Shown here: piece by piece, positions 16,869-24,863 of the stretch
How positions within the stretch are numbered: the stretch's first letter is position 1
Layout: every line of letters starts with the position of its first letter
DNA from: CAYORM01 sp964406375
GTDB lineage: Bacteria > Pseudomonadota > Alphaproteobacteria > DSM-16000 > Inquilinaceae
Assembly: GCA_964406375.1 (NCBI GenBank)
Contig: CAYORM010000009.1
Span: forward strand, 1 to 64,000
DNA length: 64,000 bases
Direction of reading: 5' to 3'
Notes under the pieces: model-generated
The model's database searches: none
Seen by the model: only the letters and a program-made list of their open reading frames with translations
Told to the model about the DNA's origin: nothing
Translations under genes and position numbers: made by a program

Positions 16869-17702
16869 ATGAAGCAGCTTCCCCTGTCGGCTTGGTTCGG
16901 GCTGTTCGTCATCGCCCTCACCCTGGTGGCCGCGATCGGCGCGCCTTGGCTGTCGCCCTACGACTACACCGAGCAGCGCTTCGAGGGGCTGACGCTGGAA
17001 GGCGCACCGCTGCCGCCCAATGCCGATTTCTGGTTCGGCACCGACACGCTCGGCCGTGATCTCTTCTCGCGCATGCTCTGGGGGGCGCGCACATCGCTGC
17101 TGATCGGCGTCGTCGCCAATGGCGCTTCCGTCGTCATCGGCACGCTGCTCGGCGTGCTGGCCGGCTTTGCCCGGGGCTGGGTCGGCACCGCAATCATGCG
17201 GTTCACCGACCTGATGATGGCCTTTCCGGCGCTGCTGCTCGCCATCACCCTCGCGGCGGTGATCGGCGCCAGCCTGTGGATCGTGGCGCTGGTCATCGCG
17301 CTGGTGAACTGGGTGCAGATCGCCCGGATCGTCTACACCGAGACGACGGCGCTAGCCGAGCGCGAATGGGTGCGCGCCGCGCGCGGCCTCGGTGCCGGGC
17401 GGCTGCGGATCCTGTTCGTGCACATCGTGCCGCATCTCGTGCCGACGATCCTTGTCTATGCCACCCTCGGCATCGCGACGACCGTGCTGCTCGAGGCGAC
17501 GCTCTCCTTCCTCGGCATCGGCGTGCGGCCGCCGACCCCGTCATGGGGAAACATTATCCAGGAGAACCAGACCTATTTCGCCACCGCACCGTGGCTGGTC
17601 TTCATCCCCGGCACCGCCATCCTGTGCCTGGCGCTCGGCTTCAACCTCGTCGGCGACTGGCTGCGTGACCGCCTCGACCCGACGCTGAAGGGGCGCCGGT
17701 GA
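16869..17702 (+). CDS. DppC-type ABC transporter permease
   Basis: 277-residue inner-membrane permease of the DppC/OppC type. It has an N-terminal helix, then the DFWFGTDTLGRDLFSRMLWG segment and five further helices. The EAA loop, which contacts the ATPase, is seen in EWVRAARGLGAGRLRILFVHIVPHL, and the C-terminal region has SWGNIIQENQ. A GGAGGAGG-rich leader precedes the ATG at 16869. It ends with TGA at 17700-17702, overlapping the ATG of the next permease by one base. It is unusual that DppC comes before DppB in the operon and that no ATPase follows. Confidence 0.9.
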   Translation: MKQLPLSAWFGLFVIALTLVAAIGAPWLSPYDYTEQRFEGLTLEGAPLPPNADFWFGTDTLGRDLFSRMLWGARTSLLIGVVANGASVVIGTLLGVLAGFARGWVGTAIMRFTDLMMAFPALLLAITLAAVIGASLWIVALVIALVNWVQIARIVYTETTALAEREWVRAARGLGAGRLRILFVHIVPHLVPTILVYATLGIATTVLLEATLSFLGIGVRPPTPSWGNIIQENQTYFATAPWLVFIPGTAILCLALGFNLVGDWLRDRLDPTLKGRR

Positions 17703-18625
17703 TGCTGCGCTTCCTCACCGGCCGGCTCCTTCAGACAGTGCTGATCCTGATTGGCATCACCATCGTCACCTTTGCCCTGGTGGCGATCCTGCCGGCCGAT
17801 CCCGCGCGGCTTCTGGCCGGGCGCAACGCGCCACCGGCGACGGTCGAATCGATCCGCACCCAGCTCGGGCTCGACCGGCCGCTGCTGGTCCAGTATGGCG
17901 ACTATATCTGGCGGCTCGTGCAGGGCGATCTGGGCCGGTCCTATGCGCAGCGGCTCGAGGTCGGCGAGCTGATCTGGAGCCGGCTGCCCGCGACGCTGGT
18001 CCTGATGCTGGGCGCCATTGCCTTCGAGGTCGCGATCGGTGTGCCGGCCGGGGTGCTGGCCGCCCATCGCCGCGGCCGGCGCACCGACCGGGCGATCATG
18101 GTTGCGGCCTTCGTCGGCGTCTCAGCGCCGCAATTCGTCGTGGCGATCCTGCTGCTCTACATCTTCGGCGCGCAGCTTGGCTGGCTGCCGATGCGCGGCT
18201 ATGGCGGCATCGACGAGCACCTCATCCTGCCGGCACTGACGCTCGGCATCCTCGGCGGCGGCTGGTATGCGCGGATGACCCGCTCGGCGATGGTCGACGT
18301 CCTGCACCGCGACTTCATCCGCACCGCGCGGGCGAAGGGGGCGGGACCGACCCGGGTGCTGTTCCGCCACGCGATGCGCAACGCGATGCTGCCGATCATT
18401 GCGATGATCGGCCTCGACATCGGCATCTTCATGAGCGGGGCGGTCGTCGTGGAGACCGTGTTCGGCTGGCCGGGCATCGGGCTTCTGATGTGGCAGGCGA
18501 TCCAGCGCGTCGACGTGCCGATCATCATGGGGGTGACGCTGATCGCCGCCCTTTTCATCCTGATCGGCAACCTCGTCGCCGACCTCCTGGCGCCGCTGGT
18601 CGACCCCCGGATCAGGCTCAACTGA
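17702..18625 (+). CDS. DppB-type ABC transporter permease
   Basis: 307-residue inner-membrane permease of the DppB/OppB type, partner of the preceding DppC-like protein. The N-terminus LLQTVLILIGITIVTFALV, the LGLDRPLLVQYGDYIWRLVQGDLGRS periplasmic region, the EAA loop in DFIRTARAKGAGPTRVLFRHAMRN and the closing FVLIGNLVADLLAPLVDPRIR pattern are all standard. The ATG at 17702 directly abuts the previous stop. The 3' end overlaps the convergent rsmB stop by 8 bp, so the operon ends here. The ATPases needed for transport must be encoded elsewhere or shared. Confidence 0.9.
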   Translation: MLRFLTGRLLQTVLILIGITIVTFALVAILPADPARLLAGRNAPPATVESIRTQLGLDRPLLVQYGDYIWRLVQGDLGRSYAQRLEVGELIWSRLPATLVLMLGAIAFEVAIGVPAGVLAAHRRGRRTDRAIMVAAFVGVSAPQFVVAILLLYIFGAQLGWLPMRGYGGIDEHLILPALTLGILGGGWYARMTRSAMVDVLHRDFIRTARAKGAGPTRVLFRHAMRNAMLPIIAMIGLDIGIFMSGAVVVETVFGWPGIGLLMWQAIQRVDVPIIMGVTLIAALFILIGNLVADLLAPLVDPRIRLN

Positions 18626-19916
18626 CGCGCAGCCGCGCGGCGTAGAAGCCGTCGATGCCGCCCTCGGCGGCCCAAAGATGCGGCAGCGTGCGCAGCGCGC
18701 CGTCCGCCGTGCGGAAGGGGGTGGGGATCGCCGCCGCGTCGACCGGTTCATGCCTCAGCCGCGATGTTGCGGCGAGCGCCCGTTCGACCCGCTGCTCGCC
18801 TTCTTCCGGCAGCAGCGAGCAGGTGCAGAAGACGGCGAGGCCGCCGGGCCGGACGAGGTCGGTTATCCGCGCGAGCAGCCTGTCCTGCAGCGCCGTCAGC
18901 GCGGCGAGATCGCCCGCGCCGCGCCGCCAGGGCAGTTCGGGATGGCGGCGGACGGTGCCCGTGGCGCTGCAGGGCGCATCAATCAGCACCGCATCGAAGG
19001 GGGAGGGGGCCTGCCACGCCGTCGCGTCGGCGACGATGATCTCGGCCGAAAGGCCCGTCCGCGCGAGATGGCCGGCGAGTCGCTCGAGCCGCGGTGCCGA
19101 ACGGTCGAGCGCCGTCACGCGGGCCCCGGCCGCGGCGAGCTGCAGGGTCTTGCCGCCCGGCGCGGCGCAGAGATCGAGGACGCGCAGCCCCGCGACCGGG
19201 CCGAGCAGGCGCACCGGCAGCGCCGCCGCCGCGTCCTGCACCCAGGCGGTGCCATCCGCGATCGGCGCCAGCTCACCCGCCGCGGTGCCCGCCGGCAGCC
19301 GGACCGAGCCCGTCGGCAGCAGCCGCGCGCCTGTCCCCTCCAATGCGCGGGCGAGGGCCTCGCCGCCGATATCGGCCCGGGCGGTCAGATCGAGCGGCGC
19401 TTCCTCGCTCTGGGCCGCGACGATCGCCCGTGTCATCGCTTCGCCATAGGCGGCGACCAGCCGGTCCCACAGCCAGTCGGCGGTATCGAGCCGCAGCGTG
19501 TCGAGCGCGTGAAGGCGCGTCTCCGCCTCGCGCAGAAGCCGCCGCAGCACGGCGTTGGCGAGGCTCTTGAGACGCGGATGTCCGGCTTCTTCAACGAGCC
19601 GGACGGTCGTGTCGACCGCGGCATGCGGCGGAGTGCCGAGGAAAAGGGCCTGCACGGCGCCGAGCGCCAGGATGTCACGCACGCCGCGCGCAGCATGCGG
19701 CAGCGGGCGGTCGAGCAGCCCATCGATCAGCGCCCGGGCGGTGCCCTGCCGGCGCAGGAAGCCGGCCGCGAGCCGATGTGCGAAGGCCCGGTCGCGCGGC
19801 TCGAGCGATGGCAGCGCGGCGAGCGCCGTGTCCATCGTCGCCCCACGCCCGACCGCCTCGATCAGCGCGAGCGCCGCCCGCCGTGCGGCCAGACCGTCGG
19901 TGTCGTCGCCGCTCAC
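18618..19916 (-). CDS. rsmB: RsmB-like rRNA (cytosine-C5) methyltransferase
   Basis: 432 residues. The N-terminal NusB-like RNA-binding domain (about 1-145) contains HAAVDTTVRLVEEA, and the C-terminal Rossmann methyltransferase domain contains the SAM loop DLCAAPGGKTLQLA. The two RNA m5C-methyltransferase cysteines are in DAPCSATGTVRRHPE and CTCSLLPEEGE, the second being the usual nucleophile. RsmB methylates C967 of 16S rRNA in E. coli. Start is GTG at 19916, overlapping the stop of the HAD gene as GTGA, so the two genes form an operon. The 3' end overlaps the convergent permease gene by 8 bp. Confidence 0.92.
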   Translation of the reverse strand: MSGDDTDGLAARRAALALIEAVGRGATMDTALAALPSLEPRDRAFAHRLAAGFLRRQGTARALIDGLLDRPLPHAARGVRDILALGAVQALFLGTPPHAAVDTTVRLVEEAGHPRLKSLANAVLRRLLREAETRLHALDTLRLDTADWLWDRLVAAYGEAMTRAIVAAQSEEAPLDLTARADIGGEALARALEGTGARLLPTGSVRLPAGTAAGELAPIADGTAWVQDAAAALPVRLLGPVAGLRVLDLCAAPGGKTLQLAAAGARVTALDRSAPRLERLAGHLARTGLSAEIIVADATAWQAPSPFDAVLIDAPCSATGTVRRHPELPWRRGAGDLAALTALQDRLLARITDLVRPGGLAVFCTCSLLPEEGEQRVERALAATSRLRHEPVDAAAIPTPFRTADGALRTLPHLWAAEGGIDGFYAARLRVS

Positions 19917-20698
19917 CTGGTGGTGCCGCCCTTCATGCCGTTGCCGAGCGTCTCGAGCAGCTCCGGCAGCTCGGACAGGCGATCGAGGCGGAAAAAGCCC
20001 GACGGCACCTCGCGGTCGGGCGGCGGTACCTCATGCGCCCAGGTGATGCGATAGGGGATGTGGACGGCGCGGCCGCCGAGAGCCAGCACCGGCATCACGT
20101 CCGAACGCAGCGAATTGCCGACCATCATGAACTGTGCGGGCGGCACCCCCGCCGCGCGCAGAACCCGCTCATAGGTCGCCTCGTCCTTCTCCGACACGAT
20201 CTCGATCTGGTGGAACAGATCGGCGAGGCCGGACCGCGCGACCTTGCTCTCCTGGTGGAACAGGTCGCCCTTGGTCACGAGGATGAGGTGATGGTCGCGG
20301 GCGAGGCGTTCGACCGTCGCGGCGACGTCGTCGATCAGCGTGACCGGATGCGCCATCATCGTCTTGCCGATCTCGACGATCTCGGCAATGGCGGTCGCCG
20401 GGATGCGCCGCTCCGTCACCTCGATCGCGGTCTCGACCATCGACAGGGTGAAACCCTTCACCCCGTAGCCGAACACCGGAAGGTTGGCGACCTCGATGGC
20501 CAGCAGCCGTTCATCGAGAGCCTCCGTAGGCACATCCGTGTAGCGGGCGACGATCTCGCGGAAGCGCGCATGGGTCGCCTCGAACTCGCTCTCGCTGTGC
20601 CAGAGCGTGTCATCGCCGTCGAGGCCAAGTGCCCGGACCGGTTCGCCCGAGCAGGCCGGGCCGAGCGCATCATCGAGCGTCAGGTCGTTCGGGGCCAT
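19913..20698 (-). CDS. HAD-superfamily hydrolase
   Basis: 261 residues. The HAD core motif I is ALGLDGDDTLW, with the two Asp separated by a Gly-Asp variation (DGDDT). Motif II is LILVTKGD, the conserved Lys lies in EIVSEKDE, and motif III is FMMVGNSLRSDVMPVLALG. The cap contains FGYGVKGFTLSMVETAIEV. This resembles YjjG/Gph-type phosphatases. The substrate is unknown. It is translationally coupled to rsmB, and that pairing is likely historical rather than functional. ATG at 20698. The 126-bp interval to the divergent GNAT gene holds both promoters; nothing else is evident there. Confidence 0.82.
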   Translation of the reverse strand: MAPNDLTLDDALGPACSGEPVRALGLDGDDTLWHSESEFEATHARFREIVARYTDVPTEALDERLLAIEVANLPVFGYGVKGFTLSMVETAIEVTERRIPATAIAEIVEIGKTMMAHPVTLIDDVAATVERLARDHHLILVTKGDLFHQESKVARSGLADLFHQIEIVSEKDEATYERVLRAAGVPPAQFMMVGNSLRSDVMPVLALGGRAVHIPYRITWAHEVPPPDREVPSGFFRLDRLSELPELLETLGNGMKGGTTR

Positions 20699-20824
20699 GC
20701 CGTCCACTTCGCATTCCGAAGGCGCGACGGCAACCCCTCGCTTGGCGACAATGCGTCGAGGACTGGCAGCCGGAAAACGGAGAATCGGATGGCGGCTCGA
20801 GCGTCGAGCGGGTAGAGCAGAGCG

Positions 20825-21625
20825 ATGGCGATCGACCTCGCAGCCGTCCGCGCCCTCTATGACGAGCGCATGCGGCGCAGCCCTCAGGCGCCGGGCGGCG
20901 ACTGGCGCGTCGACATGCTTGCCGATGTCACCCGCCTGGTCGGGCCGACCGACGAGGCATTCGACAACGCCGTGCTGTGGTCGGATCTCGACGCGGCGAC
21001 GGCCGAGGCCGCCATCGCCCGCGAGGTGGCCTTCTTCTCCGGGCTGGGCCGCGCCTTCGAATGGAGACTGTTCGGTCATGACCAGCCGGAGGATCTCGGC
21101 GCGCGGCTCGCGGCCGCGGGTTTCGCCGAGGCCGAGGCCGAGACGGTGATGGTCGCGGCGGTCGACGAGGCACCCTGGTCGCGCCTTCCGGCGCCCGAGC
21201 TTCCCCACGACGTCACTGTGTTCCGGGTACGGGAACCGGACGGGCTCGCGCCCCTCGATGCGCTGCACGAGGCGGTGCATCCGGGCGCGGGGATCGAGCT
21301 GGCCCATATCCTCGCCGAGGAGATGGAGGCGGCACCCGATCGCCTCTCCATCTATCTGGCGCTCGCCGGTGATGCGGCAGTCGCGGCGGGATGGCTGCGG
21401 CTGCATCCCGGCACCCCCTTCGCGACGCTCGAAGGCGGGCTCGTCCACCCCGACTGGCGCGGGCGCGGGCTCTATCGTGTCCTGGTCGCGCTGCGCGGCG
21501 TTGAGGCGGCGCAGGGGGGCGCTGCCTGTCTGACGGTCGAGGCCGCGGCCGAGACCCGGCCGACGCTCGAACGGCTCGGCTTTCTGCCGCTGGCCGAGAC
21601 GCGGCGCTATATCCATGACGGCTGA
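20825..21625 (+). CDS. GNAT-family N-acetyltransferase
   Basis: 266 residues in two parts. The N-terminal half (about 1-125) looks like a degenerate GNAT-like domain. The C-terminal half carries a standard acetyl-CoA-binding motif A, VHPDWRGRGLYRVLV (about residues 212-226), followed by TVEAAAETRPTLERLGF, the usual beta5/alpha4 segment. Such tandem GNATs usually acetylate small molecules; the substrate cannot be told. ATG 20825 with GAGCAGAGCG upstream. It lies 30 bp upstream of the pirin gene on the same strand and may be cotranscribed. Confidence 0.8.
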   Translation: MAIDLAAVRALYDERMRRSPQAPGGDWRVDMLADVTRLVGPTDEAFDNAVLWSDLDAATAEAAIAREVAFFSGLGRAFEWRLFGHDQPEDLGARLAAAGFAEAEAETVMVAAVDEAPWSRLPAPELPHDVTVFRVREPDGLAPLDALHEAVHPGAGIELAHILAEEMEAAPDRLSIYLALAGDAAVAAGWLRLHPGTPFATLEGGLVHPDWRGRGLYRVLVALRGVEAAQGGAACLTVEAAAETRPTLERLGFLPLAETRRYIHDG

Positions 21626-21655
21626 GGCGGCCGACGGTCTGGAGGAGGGCAGCCG

Positions 21656-22513
21656 ATGGCGACGATCGTCGATCTGGTGATCCCGGCCCGGCGCCGTGAT
21701 ATCGGCGGGCTCGAGGTCGGGCGCGTTCTTCCCTACCGGCTGCGCCGTACGGTCGGCCCGTTCATCTTCTTCGACCAGATGGGGCCGGTGGAGCCGGCGC
21801 CCGGTCCGGAGGCGGACATCAGACCGCATCCCCATATCGGCCTCGCCACCGTCACCTATCTGCTCGATGGTGCGGTCCGGCATCGCGACAGCCTGGGGGT
21901 CGTGCAGACGATCCGTCCCGGCGATGTGAATTGGATGCAAGCCGGACGCGGCATCGTCCATTCCGAACGCTTCGCCGATCCCGCGCCGCGGCTCGCCGGC
22001 ATCCAGGCCTGGGTGGCGCTGCCCCGCGCGCTCGAACAGGAGGACCCGTTCTTCCTGCACCATCCGGTCGCGACCCTTCCGATGATGCGTCGCGACGGCG
22101 TGACGCTGCGCCTGCTCGCCGGTAGCGGCTTCGGGACCGCGGCCCCGGCCGCGCCTCCCTCTCCACTATTCTATGCCCATGCCGAACTGGCGGATGGCGC
22201 CGAGCTGACGCTCGACGACGAGTATGAAGAGCGCGGTGTCTATGTCGTCCGCGGTGCGGCGGTGATCGATGGCGGGCGCCATGAAGCGGGGACCATGGCG
22301 GTGCTGGCACCGAACGGGCGCATCCCCATCCGCGCGGCGGGAGCGACGACGCTGATGCTGCTCGGCGGCGCACCCCTCGATGGGCGCCGCTTCATCTGGT
22401 GGAATTTCGTCGCCAGCGACGAGGCGCTGATCGAACGCGCCAAGGCCGACTGGAAGGCCGGTCGCTTCACGCCGATCCCGCACGAGACCGATCCGCTGCC
22501 GCTCCCCGAGTGA
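21656..22513 (+). CDS. pirin family protein
   Basis: Bicupin of 285 residues. The N-terminal cupin has the complete metal site: HPHIGLATVTYLL supplies two His, and the later GRGIVHSE supplies His and Glu, as in YhhW and human pirin. FIFFDQMGP and GDVNWMQAG are also family hallmarks. The C-terminal cupin has GAELTLDDEYEERGVYVV. Bacterial pirins include quercetin dioxygenases and regulators of central metabolism; nothing here indicates which. It follows the GNAT gene by 30 bp with GGAGG upstream of the ATG. Confidence 0.9.
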   Translation: MATIVDLVIPARRRDIGGLEVGRVLPYRLRRTVGPFIFFDQMGPVEPAPGPEADIRPHPHIGLATVTYLLDGAVRHRDSLGVVQTIRPGDVNWMQAGRGIVHSERFADPAPRLAGIQAWVALPRALEQEDPFFLHHPVATLPMMRRDGVTLRLLAGSGFGTAAPAAPPSPLFYAHAELADGAELTLDDEYEERGVYVVRGAAVIDGGRHEAGTMAVLAPNGRIPIRAAGATTLMLLGGAPLDGRRFIWWNFVASDEALIERAKADWKAGRFTPIPHETDPLPLPE

Positions 22514-22595
22514 AAAGCCTGCGACGGAGACGGGTGCGCCGCGCGTGAAGGAGATGCGGTGGCCGCGCGCCGCCGTCTTCTCGCAGGAGCAGAAC

Positions 22596-22907
22596 ATGCG
22601 CAAGCTTCTCGCGGCCGGTGCCGCGCTGGTCGTCCTCGCCGCCCCCCTCGCCGCGCAGGCCGATTGGGTCTGGAATCCTCCCGGTCCGGCCGGCGGCCCG
22701 GGCTCCGGCTGGGTCTGGCGCCCGGTGGCGCCACCCCCGCCGCCACCGCCGATCGTGCACTGGCGCGCGCCGGGGAGCGTCTGGGTGCTGCCGCCCGTCC
22801 CCGCGCCCTGGGGTGGCGGCCATCACCGTCATCATCACGGACATCATCACGGTCACGGTCACGGCCATGGTCACGGCCATGGTCATGGCCACGGGAGCGG
22901 ACGCTGA
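22596..22907 (+). CDS. small secreted histidine-rich protein
   Basis: 103 residues from the ATG at 22596 (AGGAG 7 nt upstream). Signal peptide at residues 1-23, ending AAQA. A Trp/Pro/Gly-rich middle includes DWVWNPPG, WVWRP, a run of seven Pro and IVHWRAPGSVWVLPP. The tail is almost pure His-Gly, beginning HHRHHHGHHH and continuing as alternating HG dipeptides. A His tail of this kind usually binds Ni, Zn or Cu, so the protein may be a periplasmic metal sink. The tail is encoded by repeating ggtcac/ggccat units prone to slippage. No homologous family is recognised with confidence. Confidence 0.72.
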   Translation: MRKLLAAGAALVVLAAPLAAQADWVWNPPGPAGGPGSGWVWRPVAPPPPPPPIVHWRAPGSVWVLPPVPAPWGGGHHRHHHGHHHGHGHGHGHGHGHGHGSGR

Positions 22908-22916
22908 CCATCGCGG

Positions 22917-22940
22917 GAGGGGGCGGGCGACCGCCCCCTC
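22917..22940 (+). terminator. candidate terminator hairpin after the His-rich gene
   Basis: GAGGGGGCGG pairs with CCGCCCCCTC across a four-base loop (GCGA), giving a 10-bp GC stem 9 bp after the stop of the His-rich gene and before the XRE-cupin promoter. No T-tract follows, so it may be a weak terminator or an mRNA-end stabiliser. Confidence 0.5.
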
Positions 22941-22975
22941 GCCGTCCTCGATACTCACCCCGTCGACGTGCTGCT

Positions 22976-23003
22976 TTGAAAGGAGGTTGAACGTCGCTAA
23001 AGT
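22976..23003 (+). promoter_or_regulatory. candidate promoter of the XRE-cupin regulator
   Basis: TTGAAA (22976-22981) and TAAAGT (22998-23003) are separated by 16 bp, with the regulator ATG 20 bp further on behind AGGAGGAAT. The spacer contains TTGAACG, the reverse complement of the CGTTCAA found at 23712-23718 before the downstream ABC operon. This could be a shared half-site for the regulator itself. Confidence 0.5.
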
Positions 23004-23023
23004 TCGCCCAGGAGGAATGCGCG

Positions 23024-23692
23024 ATGGACAGCGCCGACGGCGTGCAGGGGAACAGGGGGTCCGACGGCAGGGATGGCGGGGCCGGAACCGGGAAGGACGG
23101 AGCCGCCGCGGCCGGCCCGCGACACGCGGCCGTCGCCGGGCCGTTCGCGACGCGGCTGCGCCTCGCGCGCAAGCTGAAGGGGCTGACGCTCAAGGCGCTC
23201 GCCAATCGCGCCGGTTGCTCGGAGAGCCTGCTGTCGAAATTCGAGAATGGCCGGGCGACGCCCTCCCTGCCGATGCTGCATCGCATCGTCCGCGAGCTCG
23301 ACACCAATATCGGCTGGATGTTCGAGGAGACGCCGGCGGATGAGGGCATCGTCTTCCGCGCCGGCTGCCGTCCGATCATCACGCTCGACCCGCTGCGCTC
23401 GGGCGAGGGCATCACCCTCGAGCGGGTCATCCCGTATAATGACGGCCACCTGCTCCAGTGCAACATCCACCATGTCGAGCCGGGCGGGCGCAGTGCCGGT
23501 CCGATCGAACATGACGGCGAGGAGGTCGGGCTGGTGCTGACGGGCCGGATCGAGCTGACGGTCGACGGCCGGGCCTATGTCCTCGGTGCGGGCGACGCTT
23601 TCGTCTTCCGGTCGACGCTGCCGCATGCCTACCGCAACCTCGGCGAGGAGCCGGCGAGCATCTTCTGGGTCAACACGCCGGCAACCTTCTGA
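23024..23692 (+). CDS. XRE-family HTH regulator with C-terminal cupin domain
   Basis: 222 residues. A loose Gly/Ala/Asp-rich N-terminus (about 1-40) is followed by an XRE helix-turn-helix (about 45-100; LKGLTLKALANRAGCSESLLSKFENG) and a cupin sensor domain (about 145-222; HDGEEVGLVLTGRIELTVDG and GDAFVFRSTLPHAYRN). Regulators of this type sense a small ligand in the cupin and control adjacent transport or catabolic operons. The ABC operon starts 141 bp downstream, and the two promoter regions share the heptamer CGTTCAA. The ATG at 23024 follows AGGAGG. Confidence 0.88.
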   Translation: MDSADGVQGNRGSDGRDGGAGTGKDGAAAAGPRHAAVAGPFATRLRLARKLKGLTLKALANRAGCSESLLSKFENGRATPSLPMLHRIVRELDTNIGWMFEETPADEGIVFRAGCRPIITLDPLRSGEGITLERVIPYNDGHLLQCNIHHVEPGGRSAGPIEHDGEEVGLVLTGRIELTVDGRAYVLGAGDAFVFRSTLPHAYRNLGEEPASIFWVNTPATF

Positions 23693-23713
23693 GGCCGCCG
23701 TGATGAATGGGCG

Positions 23714-23752
23714 TTCAAGAGGCTTGACGACCTTTCGGTGCTCTTGAATGCT
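23714..23752 (+). promoter_or_regulatory. inverted repeat and candidate promoter of the sugar-type ABC operon
   Basis: TTCAAGAG (23714-23721) and CTCTTGAA (23741-23748) form a perfect 8-bp inverted repeat with a 19-bp spacer. Inside lies TTGACG (23724-23729), and 17 bp further AATGCT (23747-23752) is a poor -10. A smaller palindrome, TCAAG-AGG-CTTGA, overlaps the left arm. This looks like an operator bracketing a -35 box, probably for the XRE-cupin protein. The -10 match is weak. Confidence 0.45.
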
Positions 23753-23833
23753 CTTCCTGCCCGGCGCGGGCCGGGCATCGGTCGAAGCGTCGCGCCGTGC
23801 CTTCGGTGACGGCGGGAGATGGGGGAGAGGATC

Positions 23834-24778
23834 ATGAAGCGGACACTGGGACTCGCCGGGAAGCTCGCCGGCATCGGCGCCGTGGCACTCGCCGCCTCGG
23901 CCGGTGCGGCCGAGGCACAGACCATCGCGCTGGTGACGATCAACCAGCAGGCGCTGTTCTTCAACCAGATCAACGACGGTGCGACCGACGCGGCCGAGGC
24001 CGCCGGCGCCGAGCTCGTGATCTTCAACGCCAATAACGAGCCGGCGGCGCAGAACGATGCCATCGAGAACTACATCGCCCAGGGGGTCGATGCGCTGATC
24101 GTCGTTGCCATCGACGTCAACGGCGTCAAGCCGGCGATCACCGCGGCCAGCGAGGCCGGCATTCCGGTCATCGCGATCGATGCGCAGATTCCGGACGGCG
24201 ACAACGACACCTTCATCGGCGTCGACAACATGGCCGCAGGCGAGCTGATCGGCGCCTATTTCGCCGATCACGTGAAGTCGGAGATGGGTGGCTCGGCCCA
24301 GCTCGGCATCATCGGCGCGCTCAACTCCTTCATCCAGAACCAGCGGCTCGACGGCTTCAAGAAGGCGGTCGAAGAGTCGGGCGTCGACGTGACCTTCCTC
24401 GACACGGTCGACGGGCAGAACGTGCAGGACGTCGCACTGACCGCGGCCGAGAACCTGATCACCGCCAATCCCGGCATCACCGCGCTCTACGCGACGGGTG
24501 AGCCGGCGCTGATCGGCGCCATTTCCGCCGTGATCAGCCAGGGCATGACCGAGCAGGTCAAGGTGTTCGGCTGGGATCTGACCGCGCAGGCGGTGACCGG
24601 CATCGACGAGGGCTGGATCGAGGCCGTTGTCCAGCAGGACCCCTATGGCGAGGGCAAGGCCGCGGTCGAAGCGGCGCTGACGATGATCGGCGGCGGCACG
24701 GTCGACCCCGTCGTCTACATCCCGGTCACGATCGTGACCCAGGAGAATGTCGACCAGTTCCGGGCGATGTTCGACTGA
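23834..24778 (+). CDS. ribose-type (RbsB-like) ABC substrate-binding protein
   Basis: 314 residues from the ATG at 23834 (GGGGGAGAGG upstream). Signal peptide about 1-28, ending GAAEAQ. Two Rossmann-like lobes with the periplasmic-binding-protein pattern: QTIALVTINQQALFFNQINDGA, QNDAIENYIAQGVDALIVVA, GIPVIAIDAQIP and FIGVDNMAAG. First structural gene of an operon with an ATPase, a permease and three enzymes. The ligand is probably a sugar or polyol derivative. A strong hairpin follows the stop, which would favour a high level of this subunit over the rest. Confidence 0.9.
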   Translation: MKRTLGLAGKLAGIGAVALAASAGAAEAQTIALVTINQQALFFNQINDGATDAAEAAGAELVIFNANNEPAAQNDAIENYIAQGVDALIVVAIDVNGVKPAITAASEAGIPVIAIDAQIPDGDNDTFIGVDNMAAGELIGAYFADHVKSEMGGSAQLGIIGALNSFIQNQRLDGFKKAVEESGVDVTFLDTVDGQNVQDVALTAAENLITANPGITALYATGEPALIGAISAVISQGMTEQVKVFGWDLTAQAVTGIDEGWIEAVVQQDPYGEGKAAVEAALTMIGGGTVDPVVYIPVTIVTQENVDQFRAMFD

Positions 24779-24787
24779 GAAGGGCTA

Positions 24788-24813
24788 GGCGGGGCGGCAG
24801 GCGCCGCCCCGCC
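24788..24813 (+). terminator. intra-operon hairpin after the binding-protein gene
   Basis: GGCGGGGCGGC and GCCGCCCCGCC form an 11-bp stem with a four-base loop, between the binding-protein stop and the ATPase start. There is no T-tract. Hairpins in this position in ABC operons commonly protect the upstream mRNA or partly terminate, raising binding-protein dosage. Confidence 0.55.
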
Positions 24814-24863
24814 GGTTCCCGCCCTCCGCCTCCGATCGTCCGCCGACCGCAGGGAGCCCAGCC

